Assembly (NCBI GenBank): GCA_017643585.1
Contig: JAEPND010000004.1
Location: forward strand, 124,001-188,000
Source: Maricaulis sp.
GTDB lineage: Bacteria > Pseudomonadota > Alphaproteobacteria > Caulobacterales > Maricaulaceae
Direction: 5' to 3'
DNA: 64,000 nt
Shown here: positions 45,526-54,362 of the stretch, one piece after another
How the letters are laid out: each line of letters begins with the position of its first letter
How positions within the stretch are numbered: position 1 is the stretch's first letter
Made by a program: the position numbers and the translations under genes
The notes under the pieces: model-generated
Told to the model about the DNA's origin: nothing
The model's input: the letters and a program-made list of their open reading frames with translations, nothing else
Databases searched by the model: none

Positions 45526-47076
45526 ATGAGCCATCGAGGGCCGACCGTGAGCGTGATTTCACGAATTTGTATTTTGGGTGGAGGAACAGCCGGCTGGATG
45601 ACAGCGGCCGCATTGTCTCACAAATTCAAAGACTTAAATATTGATATATCTCTGGTTGAATCGGACCATATTGGCACCGTAGGTGTCGGTGAGGCAACAT
45701 TGCCACATATTCGGTTTTTCAATCAGGCCCTCGGCATTGACGAAGCCACGTTCATGAAATCGACCGAGGCAACCTTCAAGCTCGGCATTGAATTTTGCGA
45801 TTGGGGCCGGAAGGGTGACCACTACATTCATCCCTTCGGTGATTATGGTGTCCCGATCGATGAACTGGACTTCCATCAATTCTGGCTGAAGCTGCGCAAG
45901 GCCGGTGGCACGCACCGGCTCAGCGATTACTCCTATCCCATCCTGGCCGCCGAACAGGGCCGATTCCGCATACCGGAAGGCGACCTCAATGAGATCGGCT
46001 CCAATTTTGGTTACGCCTACCAGTTCGACGCCGGCCTCTATGCCAAGTTTCTCCGGACGTTCAGCGAGGCGAACGGTGTCCGCCGGGTCGAGGGGCGCGC
46101 CGTTGAAGTCGGAATCGATGGAGAGAGCGGCAATATCAGCTCCATCAAGCTCGAGGACGGGCACGTCATCGAAGCGGACCTCTTCGTCGATTGCTCGGGC
46201 TTTCGCGGCCTGTTGATCGAACAGGAACTGAAGACAGGTTATGATGACTGGAGCCACTGGCTGCCTTGTAACCGGGCCGTCGCCGTGCCGTGCGAGTCAC
46301 GCGGTGAGCTGCGGCCCTACACCCGGGCAACCGCACGCACCGCAGGCTGGCAGTGGCGAATTCCACTCCAGCACCGCACCGGCAATGGCCATGTCTACTG
46401 GAACGAGTTCATCTCCGACGATGAGGCGACACACCAGTTGATGAGCACGCTGGATGGCCCGGCCCTGGCGGAGCCCAAGCAGCTTTTCTTCAAGACAGGT
46501 CGACGCAAGAAGTTCTGGAACCGCAACGTGGTGTCGATCGGTTTATCGGCAGGCTTCCTCGAGCCCCTTGAGTCGACGTCGATACACCTGATCCAGGAAG
46601 GCATTACGACGCTGATAGAATTGTTCCCGCGCGATGGCGTCAATCCGCTGGACATCAACGAATACAATGCGCGCATGGGCCTGAACTTCGAGCGCGTTCG
46701 GGACTTCCTGCTATTGCACTATGTGGCCACCCAACGCGATGACAGTGAGATGTGGCGCTATTTCCAGGCCATGGAGCTACCCGACAGCCTGCAGGAAAAA
46801 TTGTCGGCGTGGAACGCGCGCGGCTACGTCCTGCAATACGAGTTCGGCGTTTTCCTGCCACCCAGCTGGGTCGCCGTCATGCACGGCCAGAACCTCATTC
46901 CAGAAGGCCACGACCCACGTGTCGACCGCTATTCGATCGCTGATATTGAAGCCCGACTTGAGCAAATTCGTCTCGACACTGTCCGTGAAGTTGAGACGAC
47001 ACCAACGCAAGTGGACTTCCTGCGCCGGCATGGCGCCGCCTCCGGCTCCCCGCTCGTCAGCGCCGGCAAGATGTGA
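45526..47076 (+). CDS. Flavin-dependent tryptophan halogenase homologue 3
   Basis: A 516-residue member of the tryptophan halogenase family and first of four in tandem. Motifs: LGGGTAGW (17-24), GVGEATLP, EATFKLGIEF with Lys85 at the catalytic position, WQWRIPLQHR, and FLEPLESTS. All residues recognisable as needed for halogenation are kept. The ATG at 45526 follows GGGCGGAG. It is divergent from the laminarin-type TBDR and shares the promoter region. It overlaps the degenerate homologue at 47073 by 4 bp. Substrate unknown. Confidence 0.9.
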   Translation: MSHRGPTVSVISRICILGGGTAGWMTAAALSHKFKDLNIDISLVESDHIGTVGVGEATLPHIRFFNQALGIDEATFMKSTEATFKLGIEFCDWGRKGDHYIHPFGDYGVPIDELDFHQFWLKLRKAGGTHRLSDYSYPILAAEQGRFRIPEGDLNEIGSNFGYAYQFDAGLYAKFLRTFSEANGVRRVEGRAVEVGIDGESGNISSIKLEDGHVIEADLFVDCSGFRGLLIEQELKTGYDDWSHWLPCNRAVAVPCESRGELRPYTRATARTAGWQWRIPLQHRTGNGHVYWNEFISDDEATHQLMSTLDGPALAEPKQLFFKTGRRKKFWNRNVVSIGLSAGFLEPLESTSIHLIQEGITTLIELFPRDGVNPLDINEYNARMGLNFERVRDFLLLHYVATQRDDSEMWRYFQAMELPDSLQEKLSAWNARGYVLQYEFGVFLPPSWVAVMHGQNLIPEGHDPRVDRYSIADIEARLEQIRLDTVREVETTPTQVDFLRRHGAASGSPLVSAGKM

Positions 47077-48533
47077 AGCAGAGGCTGATACGCGACCCCA
47101 TGACCACCCGGAGCAAAACCATCATCATCTGCGGCGGCGGCCTGGCCGGCAGCCTCGCTACACTCAGTCTGTCGCTGAGCCTGGGCAGCGAGTACCACAT
47201 TGTCCAGGTTGGCGGCATCAACGCCCGGCATGAGGACCACCTGTATGGTGGAGCGACCGATCCGGGCTCTTACAACTTTCTGCTCCGGCTCGGGCTCGAT
47301 GAGCCGACGCTCATGCTGCGGAGCGCGACATCATTCTCGTTCGGCACCCATTTTCGACAGTGGCTGGACGGCCGGTCGTGGATGCAGTGCCACCACGCGC
47401 CGCTGCCGACGCCCAGCGGCATTCCGCTGCGCCACTATCTGACACGTGAAAACGCGGGGCTGGAACCCCTGCTCATCTCCGCCCAGGCGGCCCTTGCCGG
47501 CAAGTTCGCCCATCCTCCGGCCGATCCGAGATCGGTACTGGCCAGCGCCGAGTACGGCTATCAGTTCGACGCCGACGAGTGGGTGGCCCTGCTTGACCGC
47601 AAGATCGGAGAGACCAGCGCCCGGCGTATCAACGCAGAGATCCGCTCGATCATCCATGAAAGTGCTACCCGCTCCGTCGTTAACCTGGACACCGGCGAAC
47701 CCCTTGAAGCGGACCTGGTTGTGGATGCGAGCGGCCTGTCGCGATATCCCATTGAAGCAGCCGGAGGCACATTCCGCACCTCTCGCAGTATCGGCTTCAG
47801 CCTGTCCAAGACCCCGAGCGACGCCCTGGGCCCGCCCTGTCGCACCATCGATGCCGATGAGACCGGCTGGAAGGCGACGACACATCTGCAGAACGCACGA
47901 CACACGCTGCGTGTCAGTGAAGCCGGGATGGCCTCGGATGAGGCGGCGGCGCACACCGCCGCGCTGGGACATCTGGTGGAGGCATGGGTTGGCAATTGCG
48001 TCGCGATCGGACATGCGGCCAGCGTCTTCGAACCGCTGACCCCGGCGCCGATGATGATGCTGCAGCGTGATATCGAGCGGCTCCTGGAACTGATCCCGAC
48101 CCACGCCGATCCTGGTATCGAACGCCGCGAATTCAACCGGCGCTTCCGGAATGATGTGGAACATGTCGCAATCTTCCACGGTGCCCTTATTACAATAGAT
48201 AGCGCGCCGGAGACAGAATACTGGCGGGCCGCACGCGAACAGACGGCAAGCGGGAAACTGGATCGCAAGCTTGCTCAGTTCTCCAACCGGGGTCTCCTGA
48301 CTAGCTTTGATCTGGAACCGTTTAACGAGGAAGACTGGACCATCGCACATTGGGGAATGGGGCGAAGGCCGCACCAGCATAACCGCCAGGTCGACGGTGT
48401 CAGCGACACACAATCGCAGTCCGAACTTGGCCAGATCCGCAATTCCGTCCAGCAACTTGTCACCAAGATGCCACCGCATCACTTGTATGTGGGCAAGCTG
48501 AAGCAATATCTCGAGAAACAGAATTATGCCTGA
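47073..48533 (+). CDS. Degenerate halogenase-fold flavoprotein homologue 4
   Basis: A 486-residue protein clearly related to its neighbours but without most of the halogenase motifs. GGGLAG (21-26) is kept. The GVGEAT loop has become DHLYGGATDPG. The catalytic lysine in FKLGIEF is Ser89 (FSFGTHF), WQWRIP is WKATTH, and EPLES is EPLTP. The C-terminal tail KMPPHHLYVGKL resembles the QMPTHRAFLEKY tail of the next gene. It starts at a GTG overlapping the preceding stop by 4 bp (an ATG at 47100 is an alternative) and overlaps the next gene by 8 bp. The frame is intact and the codon use normal, so it is probably an expressed protein with an altered function, such as partner or regulator, rather than a pseudogene. 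That is inferred. Confidence 0.78.
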   Translation: MKQRLIRDPMTTRSKTIIICGGGLAGSLATLSLSLSLGSEYHIVQVGGINARHEDHLYGGATDPGSYNFLLRLGLDEPTLMLRSATSFSFGTHFRQWLDGRSWMQCHHAPLPTPSGIPLRHYLTRENAGLEPLLISAQAALAGKFAHPPADPRSVLASAEYGYQFDADEWVALLDRKIGETSARRINAEIRSIIHESATRSVVNLDTGEPLEADLVVDASGLSRYPIEAAGGTFRTSRSIGFSLSKTPSDALGPPCRTIDADETGWKATTHLQNARHTLRVSEAGMASDEAAAHTAALGHLVEAWVGNCVAIGHAASVFEPLTPAPMMMLQRDIERLLELIPTHADPGIERREFNRRFRNDVEHVAIFHGALITIDSAPETEYWRAAREQTASGKLDRKLAQFSNRGLLTSFDLEPFNEEDWTIAHWGMGRRPHQHNRQVDGVSDTQSQSELGQIRNSVQQLVTKMPPHHLYVGKLKQYLEKQNYA

Positions 48534-50049
48534 GACAGCGCCCGACACCATCAAGCAGATCGTTATCGTCGGCGGTGGCTCGGCAGGCTGGATGACTGCA
48601 GCTGCCTTGTCGAGCATGCTGCCAGCCCACGCGGTGCGGATTTCGCTGGTTGAATCGGAGCAGATCGGCACGATTGGCGTCGGTGAGGCGACGATCCCGG
48701 ACATCATCAATTTCAACGCCATGCTCGGCATCCCTGAGGCCGAATTCCTCAAGGCGACGAACGGGACGTTCAAGCTGGGCATCAAGTTTGTGAACTGGGG
48801 GCGGCTCGGCGAGGACTATCTCCACCCGTTCGGCCCTCACGGGGCCGACATGAACGGGATTGATTTCCATCAGTTCTGGCTGCGCCATCTCGAGCAGAAC
48901 CCGTCCAGCACGATCGAGGACTTCAGCCTGAGCGCTGTTGCTGCCAAGGCCGGCAAGTTCGCAATGCCGGACCCCAATCCGCGCTCCGTGCTCTCACAAC
49001 TGAGATACGCCTATCACTTCGATGCGACCAAATACGCGCTTTTCTTGCGCAATTATGCGGAGCAACGCGGTGTGCGCCGGATCGAGGGCAAGGTGACCGA
49101 GGTGCGCCAGGATCCGGAAACTGGGTTTATCCAACAGATCGAACTGGAAGATGGCTCAGCCATACCGGGCGAGTTGTTCTTCGATTGCACCGGCTTTCGG
49201 GGCCTGCTTATCGACAAGGCGCTGGACGTGCCGTTCAAGGACTGGTCCCACTGGCTGCCGTGCGATACCGCGCAGGCCGTCGCCTGTGAGCTGTCGGGCG
49301 ATATCCTCCCCTACACCATCTCGACGGCCAAGGAGGCCGGCTGGCAGTGGCGGATACCGACCCAGCACCGGACCGGGAATGGCCATATCTATTCCAGCAG
49401 CCTGATGAGCGATGATGCGGCGATCGACAGCCTGCTCAAGGACCTCGACGGACCTGCAATCGGATCGCCTCGCAAGATCCGCTTCCGGACCGGACATCGC
49501 GCCCGGCTGTGGGAGAAGAATTGCGTCGCCATCGGGCTGTCAGGTGGCTTCCTGGAACCCCTGGAATCAACATCGCTCTTCCTGATCCAGGAAGGTATCA
49601 GCAAGTTCATCGCGCTGTATCCGTCGGCAGACCTGCCGGCCAGTGTTCGTGACGAATATAACCGCCAGCTCGTGAAAAAGTTTGAGCAGGTACGGGACTT
49701 TATCATCCTGCACTACAAGGCCACCGAGCGGGACGACAGCCCCTTCTGGAACCATACGCGCACGATGGATGTGCCCGACTCCCTGACCCAGCGGATCGAG
49801 CTGTTCCGGGAGGCGGGTCGTGTCTTCCGCTATGAAGACGAACTGTTTTCCAAACCCAGCTGGGTCGCCGTCCTGCTGGGTCAGAATATCGTGCCGAAAT
49901 CCGTTGACCCGATCGTGGGCACCGTCGACCGTGCGGGAATTGCCAGAAGTCTGCAGTCCATGACAACAGCAATGACCAACGCCGTCACCCAGATGCCAAC
50001 GCATCGGGCGTTCTTGGAAAAGTATGCGTGGTCAGGGGCCAGCGCCTAG
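48526..50049 (+). CDS. Flavin-dependent tryptophan halogenase homologue 5
   Basis: A 507-residue halogenase-family protein with complete motifs: VGGGSAGW (15-22), GVGEATIP, NGTFKLGIKF with Lys83, WQWRIPTQHR and FLEPLESTS. It overlaps the degenerate homologue by 8 bp and is followed by homologue 6 after 17 bp, giving a four-gene translationally linked run. It resembles homologues 3 and 6 more than PrnA-type biosynthetic tryptophan 7-halogenases in gene context. Substrate and halide are unknown. Confidence 0.9.
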   Translation: MPETAPDTIKQIVIVGGGSAGWMTAAALSSMLPAHAVRISLVESEQIGTIGVGEATIPDIINFNAMLGIPEAEFLKATNGTFKLGIKFVNWGRLGEDYLHPFGPHGADMNGIDFHQFWLRHLEQNPSSTIEDFSLSAVAAKAGKFAMPDPNPRSVLSQLRYAYHFDATKYALFLRNYAEQRGVRRIEGKVTEVRQDPETGFIQQIELEDGSAIPGELFFDCTGFRGLLIDKALDVPFKDWSHWLPCDTAQAVACELSGDILPYTISTAKEAGWQWRIPTQHRTGNGHIYSSSLMSDDAAIDSLLKDLDGPAIGSPRKIRFRTGHRARLWEKNCVAIGLSGGFLEPLESTSLFLIQEGISKFIALYPSADLPASVRDEYNRQLVKKFEQVRDFIILHYKATERDDSPFWNHTRTMDVPDSLTQRIELFREAGRVFRYEDELFSKPSWVAVLLGQNIVPKSVDPIVGTVDRAGIARSLQSMTTAMTNAVTQMPTHRAFLEKYAWSGASA

Positions 50050-50066
50050 GAAATTGGGGAAGAGAA

Positions 50067-51569
50067 ATGCGAGACGAGAACATCAGGGAAATCGTGATTG
50101 TCGGCGGCGGAACGGCCGGCTGGATGGCAGCCGCAGCCTTCTCCATCTTGCTCCGCAATCCCAAAATCCGGATCCGACTGATTGAATCCGAAGAGATCGG
50201 CACAGTCGGGGTCGGCGAGGCGACCATTCCGCATATCCGCTATTTCAACAAGCTCGTCGGGCTTGATGAAAAGGAATATCTGCGCCGCACCAATGCCACC
50301 TTCAAACTGGGCATCGAGTTCGTGAACTGGGGACAGATCGGCGACCGGTATTTCCACCCGTTCAGCCCGTATGGTGTGAACATGGAAGGCATCCATTTCC
50401 ACCATTTCTGGCTTCGCCATTCGCGCAAGGCCGACGCTCATCCCATCGATGACTACAATCTCCAGGTCCTGGCGTCCAAGGTGAACAAGTTTGCTCACCC
50501 GAACCCGAATGTTCAGGGCTCGCCCCTCGCCACGATCGAGTACGCCTACCAGTTCGATGCCAGCCTCTACGGCAAGTATATGCGAGAGGTCGCGGAGTCT
50601 CGCGGCGTACAACGCATCGAGGGCAAGGTCGTAGAGGTCAAGCAGCGCCCGGAAGACGGCTTCATTGATCGTGTGAAACTGGAATCCGGGGAGGAAGTGT
50701 CTGGTGACCTCTTCATCGACTGCACCGGGTTCCGCGGCCTGCTCACCGAGCAGACCCTGAAGTCGGGATATGACGACTGGTCTCATTACCTGCCGGTCGA
50801 CCGGGCTGTCGCCCAGACCTGCGAGCTCGCAGGGCCCAATACGCCGTTTACGCGTGCAACCGCACACGAATCCGGATGGCAATGGCGCATCCCGTTGCAA
50901 AACCGCCTTGGCAATGGCCATGTCTACTGCAGCGAATACATCAGCGACGACGAAGCCTGCGCGAAGCTGCAATCCGGGCTGGACGGCGCGCCGATCTCGG
51001 AGCCGCGCTTCCTGCGCTTCAAGACCGGAATTCGCAAGAAGCCCTGGAACAAGAATGTTGTGGCACTGGGGCTCGCCGGAGGCTTCCTCGAGCCACTGGA
51101 ATCGACGTCGATCCACCTGATCCAGACCGCAATCGCGCGCCTGATGACGAATTTCCCGGACAAGCATTTCAACGAGCGCGACATCGAATACTACAACGAG
51201 CGCACATTGGCCGAATTCGAACAGGTGCGAGACTTCATTATCCTGCACTACTGCGCCACGCAGCGAACGGATAGCCCGTTCTGGAACTACATCCGTAACA
51301 TGGAAATTCCCGAAACCCTGCGCCAGCGCATCGGCATCTACCTGGAGAACGGGCGGCTCTATCGACACGATAACGAGCTGTTTGGCGAGCACAGCTGGTT
51401 TGCCGTCTTCCAGGGACAGAATCTGCATCCGAAGCGCTACCATCCGGTCATCGATCACCTGTCCGACGAAATGCTCGATCGGAGAATGGCCGAAATCCGT
51501 CGCGCCATGCACAAATGCCTCGAACAGTTCGAGGATCACGACCAGTATCTGAGCAAACAGATCCAGTAA
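50067..51569 (+). CDS. Flavin-dependent tryptophan halogenase homologue 6
   Basis: A 500-residue member with all signatures: VGGGTAGW (12-19), GVGEATIP, NATFKLGIEF with Lys80, WQWRIPLQNR and FLEPLESTS. The ATG at 50067 follows GGGGAAGAG; the longer reading overlapping the previous gene lacks such a site. It is last in the halogenase run and faces the SSS symporter gene, with a hairpin terminator between them. Confidence 0.9.
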   Translation: MRDENIREIVIVGGGTAGWMAAAAFSILLRNPKIRIRLIESEEIGTVGVGEATIPHIRYFNKLVGLDEKEYLRRTNATFKLGIEFVNWGQIGDRYFHPFSPYGVNMEGIHFHHFWLRHSRKADAHPIDDYNLQVLASKVNKFAHPNPNVQGSPLATIEYAYQFDASLYGKYMREVAESRGVQRIEGKVVEVKQRPEDGFIDRVKLESGEEVSGDLFIDCTGFRGLLTEQTLKSGYDDWSHYLPVDRAVAQTCELAGPNTPFTRATAHESGWQWRIPLQNRLGNGHVYCSEYISDDEACAKLQSGLDGAPISEPRFLRFKTGIRKKPWNKNVVALGLAGGFLEPLESTSIHLIQTAIARLMTNFPDKHFNERDIEYYNERTLAEFEQVRDFIILHYCATQRTDSPFWNYIRNMEIPETLRQRIGIYLENGRLYRHDNELFGEHSWFAVFQGQNLHPKRYHPVIDHLSDEMLDRRMAEIRRAMHKCLEQFEDHDQYLSKQIQ

Positions 51570-51609
51570 GACCGGCCTCAAGGCCCGCGCGTGAGCGTAT
51601 CAGAGCCCC

Positions 51610-51642
51610 AAACAAAACTGCGCCCGGCTGAACCGGGCGCAG
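51610..51642 (-). terminator. Terminator between halogenase run and SSS symporter
   Basis: CTGCGCCCGG (51618-51627) and CCGGGCGCAG (51633-51642) form a 10-bp perfect stem with a CTGAA loop. On the minus strand it is followed by TTTTGTTTGG, suiting the symporter transcript. It may also stop the plus-strand run. Confidence 0.75.
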
Positions 51643-51669
51643 ATACTGTTCGATCATTCGCGTTCAGTG

Positions 51670-53316
51670 TTACCAGAACAGGACATAGATCGTGATGAGG
51701 GTCGCGATGATCGCCAGGCTGGCCATATTGAAGACCGGCTGCGTCGCGAACTTGATGCCTGACAGATCCACCGGACGACCTTCCTTGGGTTTGCCGGTGA
51801 CGACCGATACGAACATGCCGATCAACAGGCAGGCGAGGAAGACAATCCAGATCCGTACGACAAACGGCAGGTCGAGAGCCTCGAGGCCGATCGCGCCCAG
51901 CAATTGCTGGCCCGCGCCGCCCAGGGCAACCGGATTGGCCATCAGCCAGAACAGGAATGACAGCACGACCGAGCTGATGAGCAGTGCGAACGCGCCCATC
52001 GTGTTGGTCCGCTTCCAGAAGAAGCCCAGCAGGAAGACGGCCACGACGCCGGGCGCGACGAACCCGGTATATTCCTGGATCGTCTGGAACGCGCTTTCCA
52101 TACCGCCCAGGAAGGGCTGGGCGAGGACGAGCGCGATCGCCATTGCAGCAAAAGCTGTCACACGGCCGACCGTCACATAGTGGTGTTCGGATTTCTTGGG
52201 ACGCATCGAGCGATAGAGATCCATCGTGAAGATCGTCGAGATGGAGTTCATCATCGAAGCCAGGGACGACACCACCGCGGCGATCAGTGCTGCAAAGACG
52301 AGCCCCCGAATGCCGGTCGGAACCAGCGTCATCAGCACGCCGTAGGTACTGTCCGGGCGGGCGTCCAGAGCGGACTGATCAAGCATGCCATTCTGCGCCA
52401 GGTGAAGCGCTGCGATACCCGGGACAACCACGATCACCGGGATGAGCAGTTTCAAGCTTGCCGCGAAGGCAAGGCCCTTGCGGGCTTCCGCCAGGCTCTT
52501 GGAGCCCAGTGCGCGCTGGATGATGTACTGGTTGAAACCCCAGTATGAGAAGTGCAGGACCCACAGGCCGCCGAGCAAGGTCCAGATGCCCGGCAGGTCG
52601 GAATAGTTGGGATGCTCGGGGCTGAGGATCATGTTGAAATGACCCGGAATACCGCTCAGCAGGGTCTGGAAGCCTGCGAGCGCGCCAGCGCCTGCCCCCA
52701 CCAGATCCAGGGCGATCCAGGTGATGAGCACACCGCCAACGATCAAGATGACGACCTGGATGATATCCGTCAGAGCGACAGCCTTGAGGCCGCCATACAG
52801 GGAATAAAGCACTGCGAAGGCCGCAAGCGCGATCATGCCCGGCAGAACGGCCAATCCGGTGACGGCGTTGATCGCCAACCCGCCCAGCCAGAGCACACTT
52901 GTCAGGTTCACGGCGGTGTAAAGCGCAATCCAGAACACGGCCATGATGGATTTGACGCCGCCGCCGAACCGCTGATCCAGGAATTGCGGCATCGTATAGA
53001 CATTGCGTTCCAGGAAAATCGGCAGGAAGTACTTCGCGACGACCAGCAAGACGATTGCGGCCTGCCATTCATAGGCGGCGATCGCGAGGCCGACGACATA
53101 GCCCTGTCCGGACTGCCCGATAATCTGCTCGGCAGATATGTTCGCAGCGATCAGGGAGGCGCCGACCGCCCACCAGGGCAATGCCTTGCCGGCCAGGAAG
53201 TAGTCGGTGGAATCCTTAGTGTGCCCAGCCTTCTCCCGGCTGACCAGTGTGGCGATTGCAATCAGCCCCACGGCGTAGCCGAGGACGATTACGAGATCGA
53301 TTATTGAAAGTGCCAT
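51670..53316 (-). CDS. SSS-family sodium:sugar symporter (SGLT-like)
   Basis: A 548-residue inner-membrane protein with about fourteen hydrophobic segments. Family features are STDYFLAGKALPWWAVGASLIAANIS (in parts: DYFLAGKALPWW and SLIAANISAEQIIG), WIALYTAVNLTSVLWLGG, QRALGSKSLAEARKG and MMNSISTIFTMDLY. AEQIIGQSGQGY and the sugar-transporter style C-terminus place it with vSGLT-type sugar carriers. GGGGAGAG precedes the ATG. In the beta-glucan locus it probably carries glucose or a short glucan product; this is inferred. Confidence 0.88.
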   Translation of the reverse strand: MALSIIDLVIVLGYAVGLIAIATLVSREKAGHTKDSTDYFLAGKALPWWAVGASLIAANISAEQIIGQSGQGYVVGLAIAAYEWQAAIVLLVVAKYFLPIFLERNVYTMPQFLDQRFGGGVKSIMAVFWIALYTAVNLTSVLWLGGLAINAVTGLAVLPGMIALAAFAVLYSLYGGLKAVALTDIIQVVILIVGGVLITWIALDLVGAGAGALAGFQTLLSGIPGHFNMILSPEHPNYSDLPGIWTLLGGLWVLHFSYWGFNQYIIQRALGSKSLAEARKGLAFAASLKLLIPVIVVVPGIAALHLAQNGMLDQSALDARPDSTYGVLMTLVPTGIRGLVFAALIAAVVSSLASMMNSISTIFTMDLYRSMRPKKSEHHYVTVGRVTAFAAMAIALVLAQPFLGGMESAFQTIQEYTGFVAPGVVAVFLLGFFWKRTNTMGAFALLISSVVLSFLFWLMANPVALGGAGQQLLGAIGLEALDLPFVVRIWIVFLACLLIGMFVSVVTGKPKEGRPVDLSGIKFATQPVFNMASLAIIATLITIYVLFW

Positions 53317-53719
53317 TTCTCTCCCCTGGAAACGACGGTACCTGGCGCGCTTTTGCTCGTCCTCGACCGTCGCGACGGCAAGCCAATTGCCGCCCCCTAT
53401 TAGTTTTGTTAGCGCGAACAGTCCCTTTGCGCAACGCGCCCCGCTCTGAGCATCTCTTCACCGGATCATCAATAAAACAGAGCCCCGAACGACGCCGATG
53501 AGCAAATAAAAACAGTCACTTGATCCATTTTTCGACTGATTTTATCTCGTTGAGGAATGTCGCCAGCTGGGCATCCCCGATCTCGGCTGGCCGTTCCCAA
53601 ATTCACTTTCAGGTCTATTTGCACTTGATCAAACATAACGAATTCGAGACAACTAACAACAAAATTACTAACGTTGTCATTTCGTCATTGAGGTCGTGAG
53701 TACCGGGAGGAAATTTGCT
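53317..53719. promoter_or_regulatory. Divergent promoter region, SSS symporter / secreted protein
   Basis: This 403-bp AT-rich spacer has no credible gene. It contains the LacI-2 operator at 53663-53682 near the plus-strand gene, and CTAACAA-type half elements around 53401-53411 and 53653-53660. Confidence 0.5.
53663..53682. promoter_or_regulatory. LacI-2 operator upstream of the secreted beta-rich protein
   Basis: AATTACTAACGTTGTCATTT differs only slightly from the element at 45461-45480 and ends 37 bp before the start codon. Confidence 0.6.
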
Positions 53720-54292
53720 ATGATGAAAACTCGAACAAGCCTTGCCGCCGTCGCTGCGATCATGATCGCGTTCACGCTCGAGGCCGGATTTGCCTTTTCT
53801 GGTCCGAGCATGGCCATGGTCAGTGACCCGCTGAATGACCGTTTCTCAGTCCGCTGGGACACGGAAGGCGGAAACATGCGACGCCGGATCGTTGAGTCAC
53901 CCACCGCGCCGGGCGGGGCTGCGCTGGAAGTCACCATGCGCCGCCGGATCAATGAAGCCTGGCGGTCTCGGGTAACGGTTCCGATTATCAACGACATCCG
54001 GGCCGGCGATGAAGTCGTGCTGCGCGTCTGGATCCGCGCCGAAGATCCGATCCGCGGACAGGAAACCGGCAATCTGGACCTGCAAATTGTTCGCACCAGC
54101 GAGCCCTATGACAACATTTTCAGCGAGAATATTCGTCCCACGAGCGAGGGCCAGTACTACACCGTACGCGGTGTCGCGCAGGCTGATTTCGACGCTGATG
54201 ATGTGGTGTTCGGTGCCAACCTTGGTTACGGCCGCCAGACCATCCAGTTTGGTCCGATCTTCATTGATCGTGTTGCTCCAGCTGCCGAATAA
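53720..54292 (+). CDS. Small secreted beta-rich, CBM-like protein
   Basis: A 190-residue exported protein. Two ATGs (53720, 53723) follow GGGAGG; the signal peptide runs to about residue 25 (EAGFA). The mature part of about 165 residues looks like a single beta-sandwich: NDRFSVRWDTEGG, ALEVTMRRRINEAWRSRVTV, DEVVLRVWIRAED, LDLQIVRTSEPYDNIFSE, YYTVRGVAQADFD and IQFGPIFIDRV. This resembles the carbohydrate-binding CBM4/9/22-like folds found at the ends of glycanases, but stand-alone. Its promoter carries the beta-glucan LacI motif. It may bind beta-glucan outside the cell or in the periplasm. The family is not firmly recognised and the role is inferred. Confidence 0.7.
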   Translation: MMKTRTSLAAVAAIMIAFTLEAGFAFSGPSMAMVSDPLNDRFSVRWDTEGGNMRRRIVESPTAPGGAALEVTMRRRINEAWRSRVTVPIINDIRAGDEVVLRVWIRAEDPIRGQETGNLDLQIVRTSEPYDNIFSENIRPTSEGQYYTVRGVAQADFDADDVVFGANLGYGRQTIQFGPIFIDRVAPAAE

Positions 54293-54314
54293 AGCCTGAA
54301 GCTGGCAAGCTAAC

Positions 54315-54352
54315 GGCTGGGCGCCCCGCGATACGGGTGCCCAGCCCTCTTG
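54315..54352 (+). terminator. Likely terminator after the secreted protein gene
   Basis: GGCTGGGCGCCC (54315-54326) pairs with GGGTGCCCAGCC (54335-54346) with one G-T pair, followed by CTCTTG. It starts 22 nt after the stop codon. Confidence 0.55.
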
Positions 54353-54362
54353 CCGATCGGCG

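Noticed and set aside
50046-51581. 511-codon minus-strand frame opposite halogenase homologue 6
   Set aside because: The plus strand carries all halogenase motifs, and the antisense frame has none of its own.
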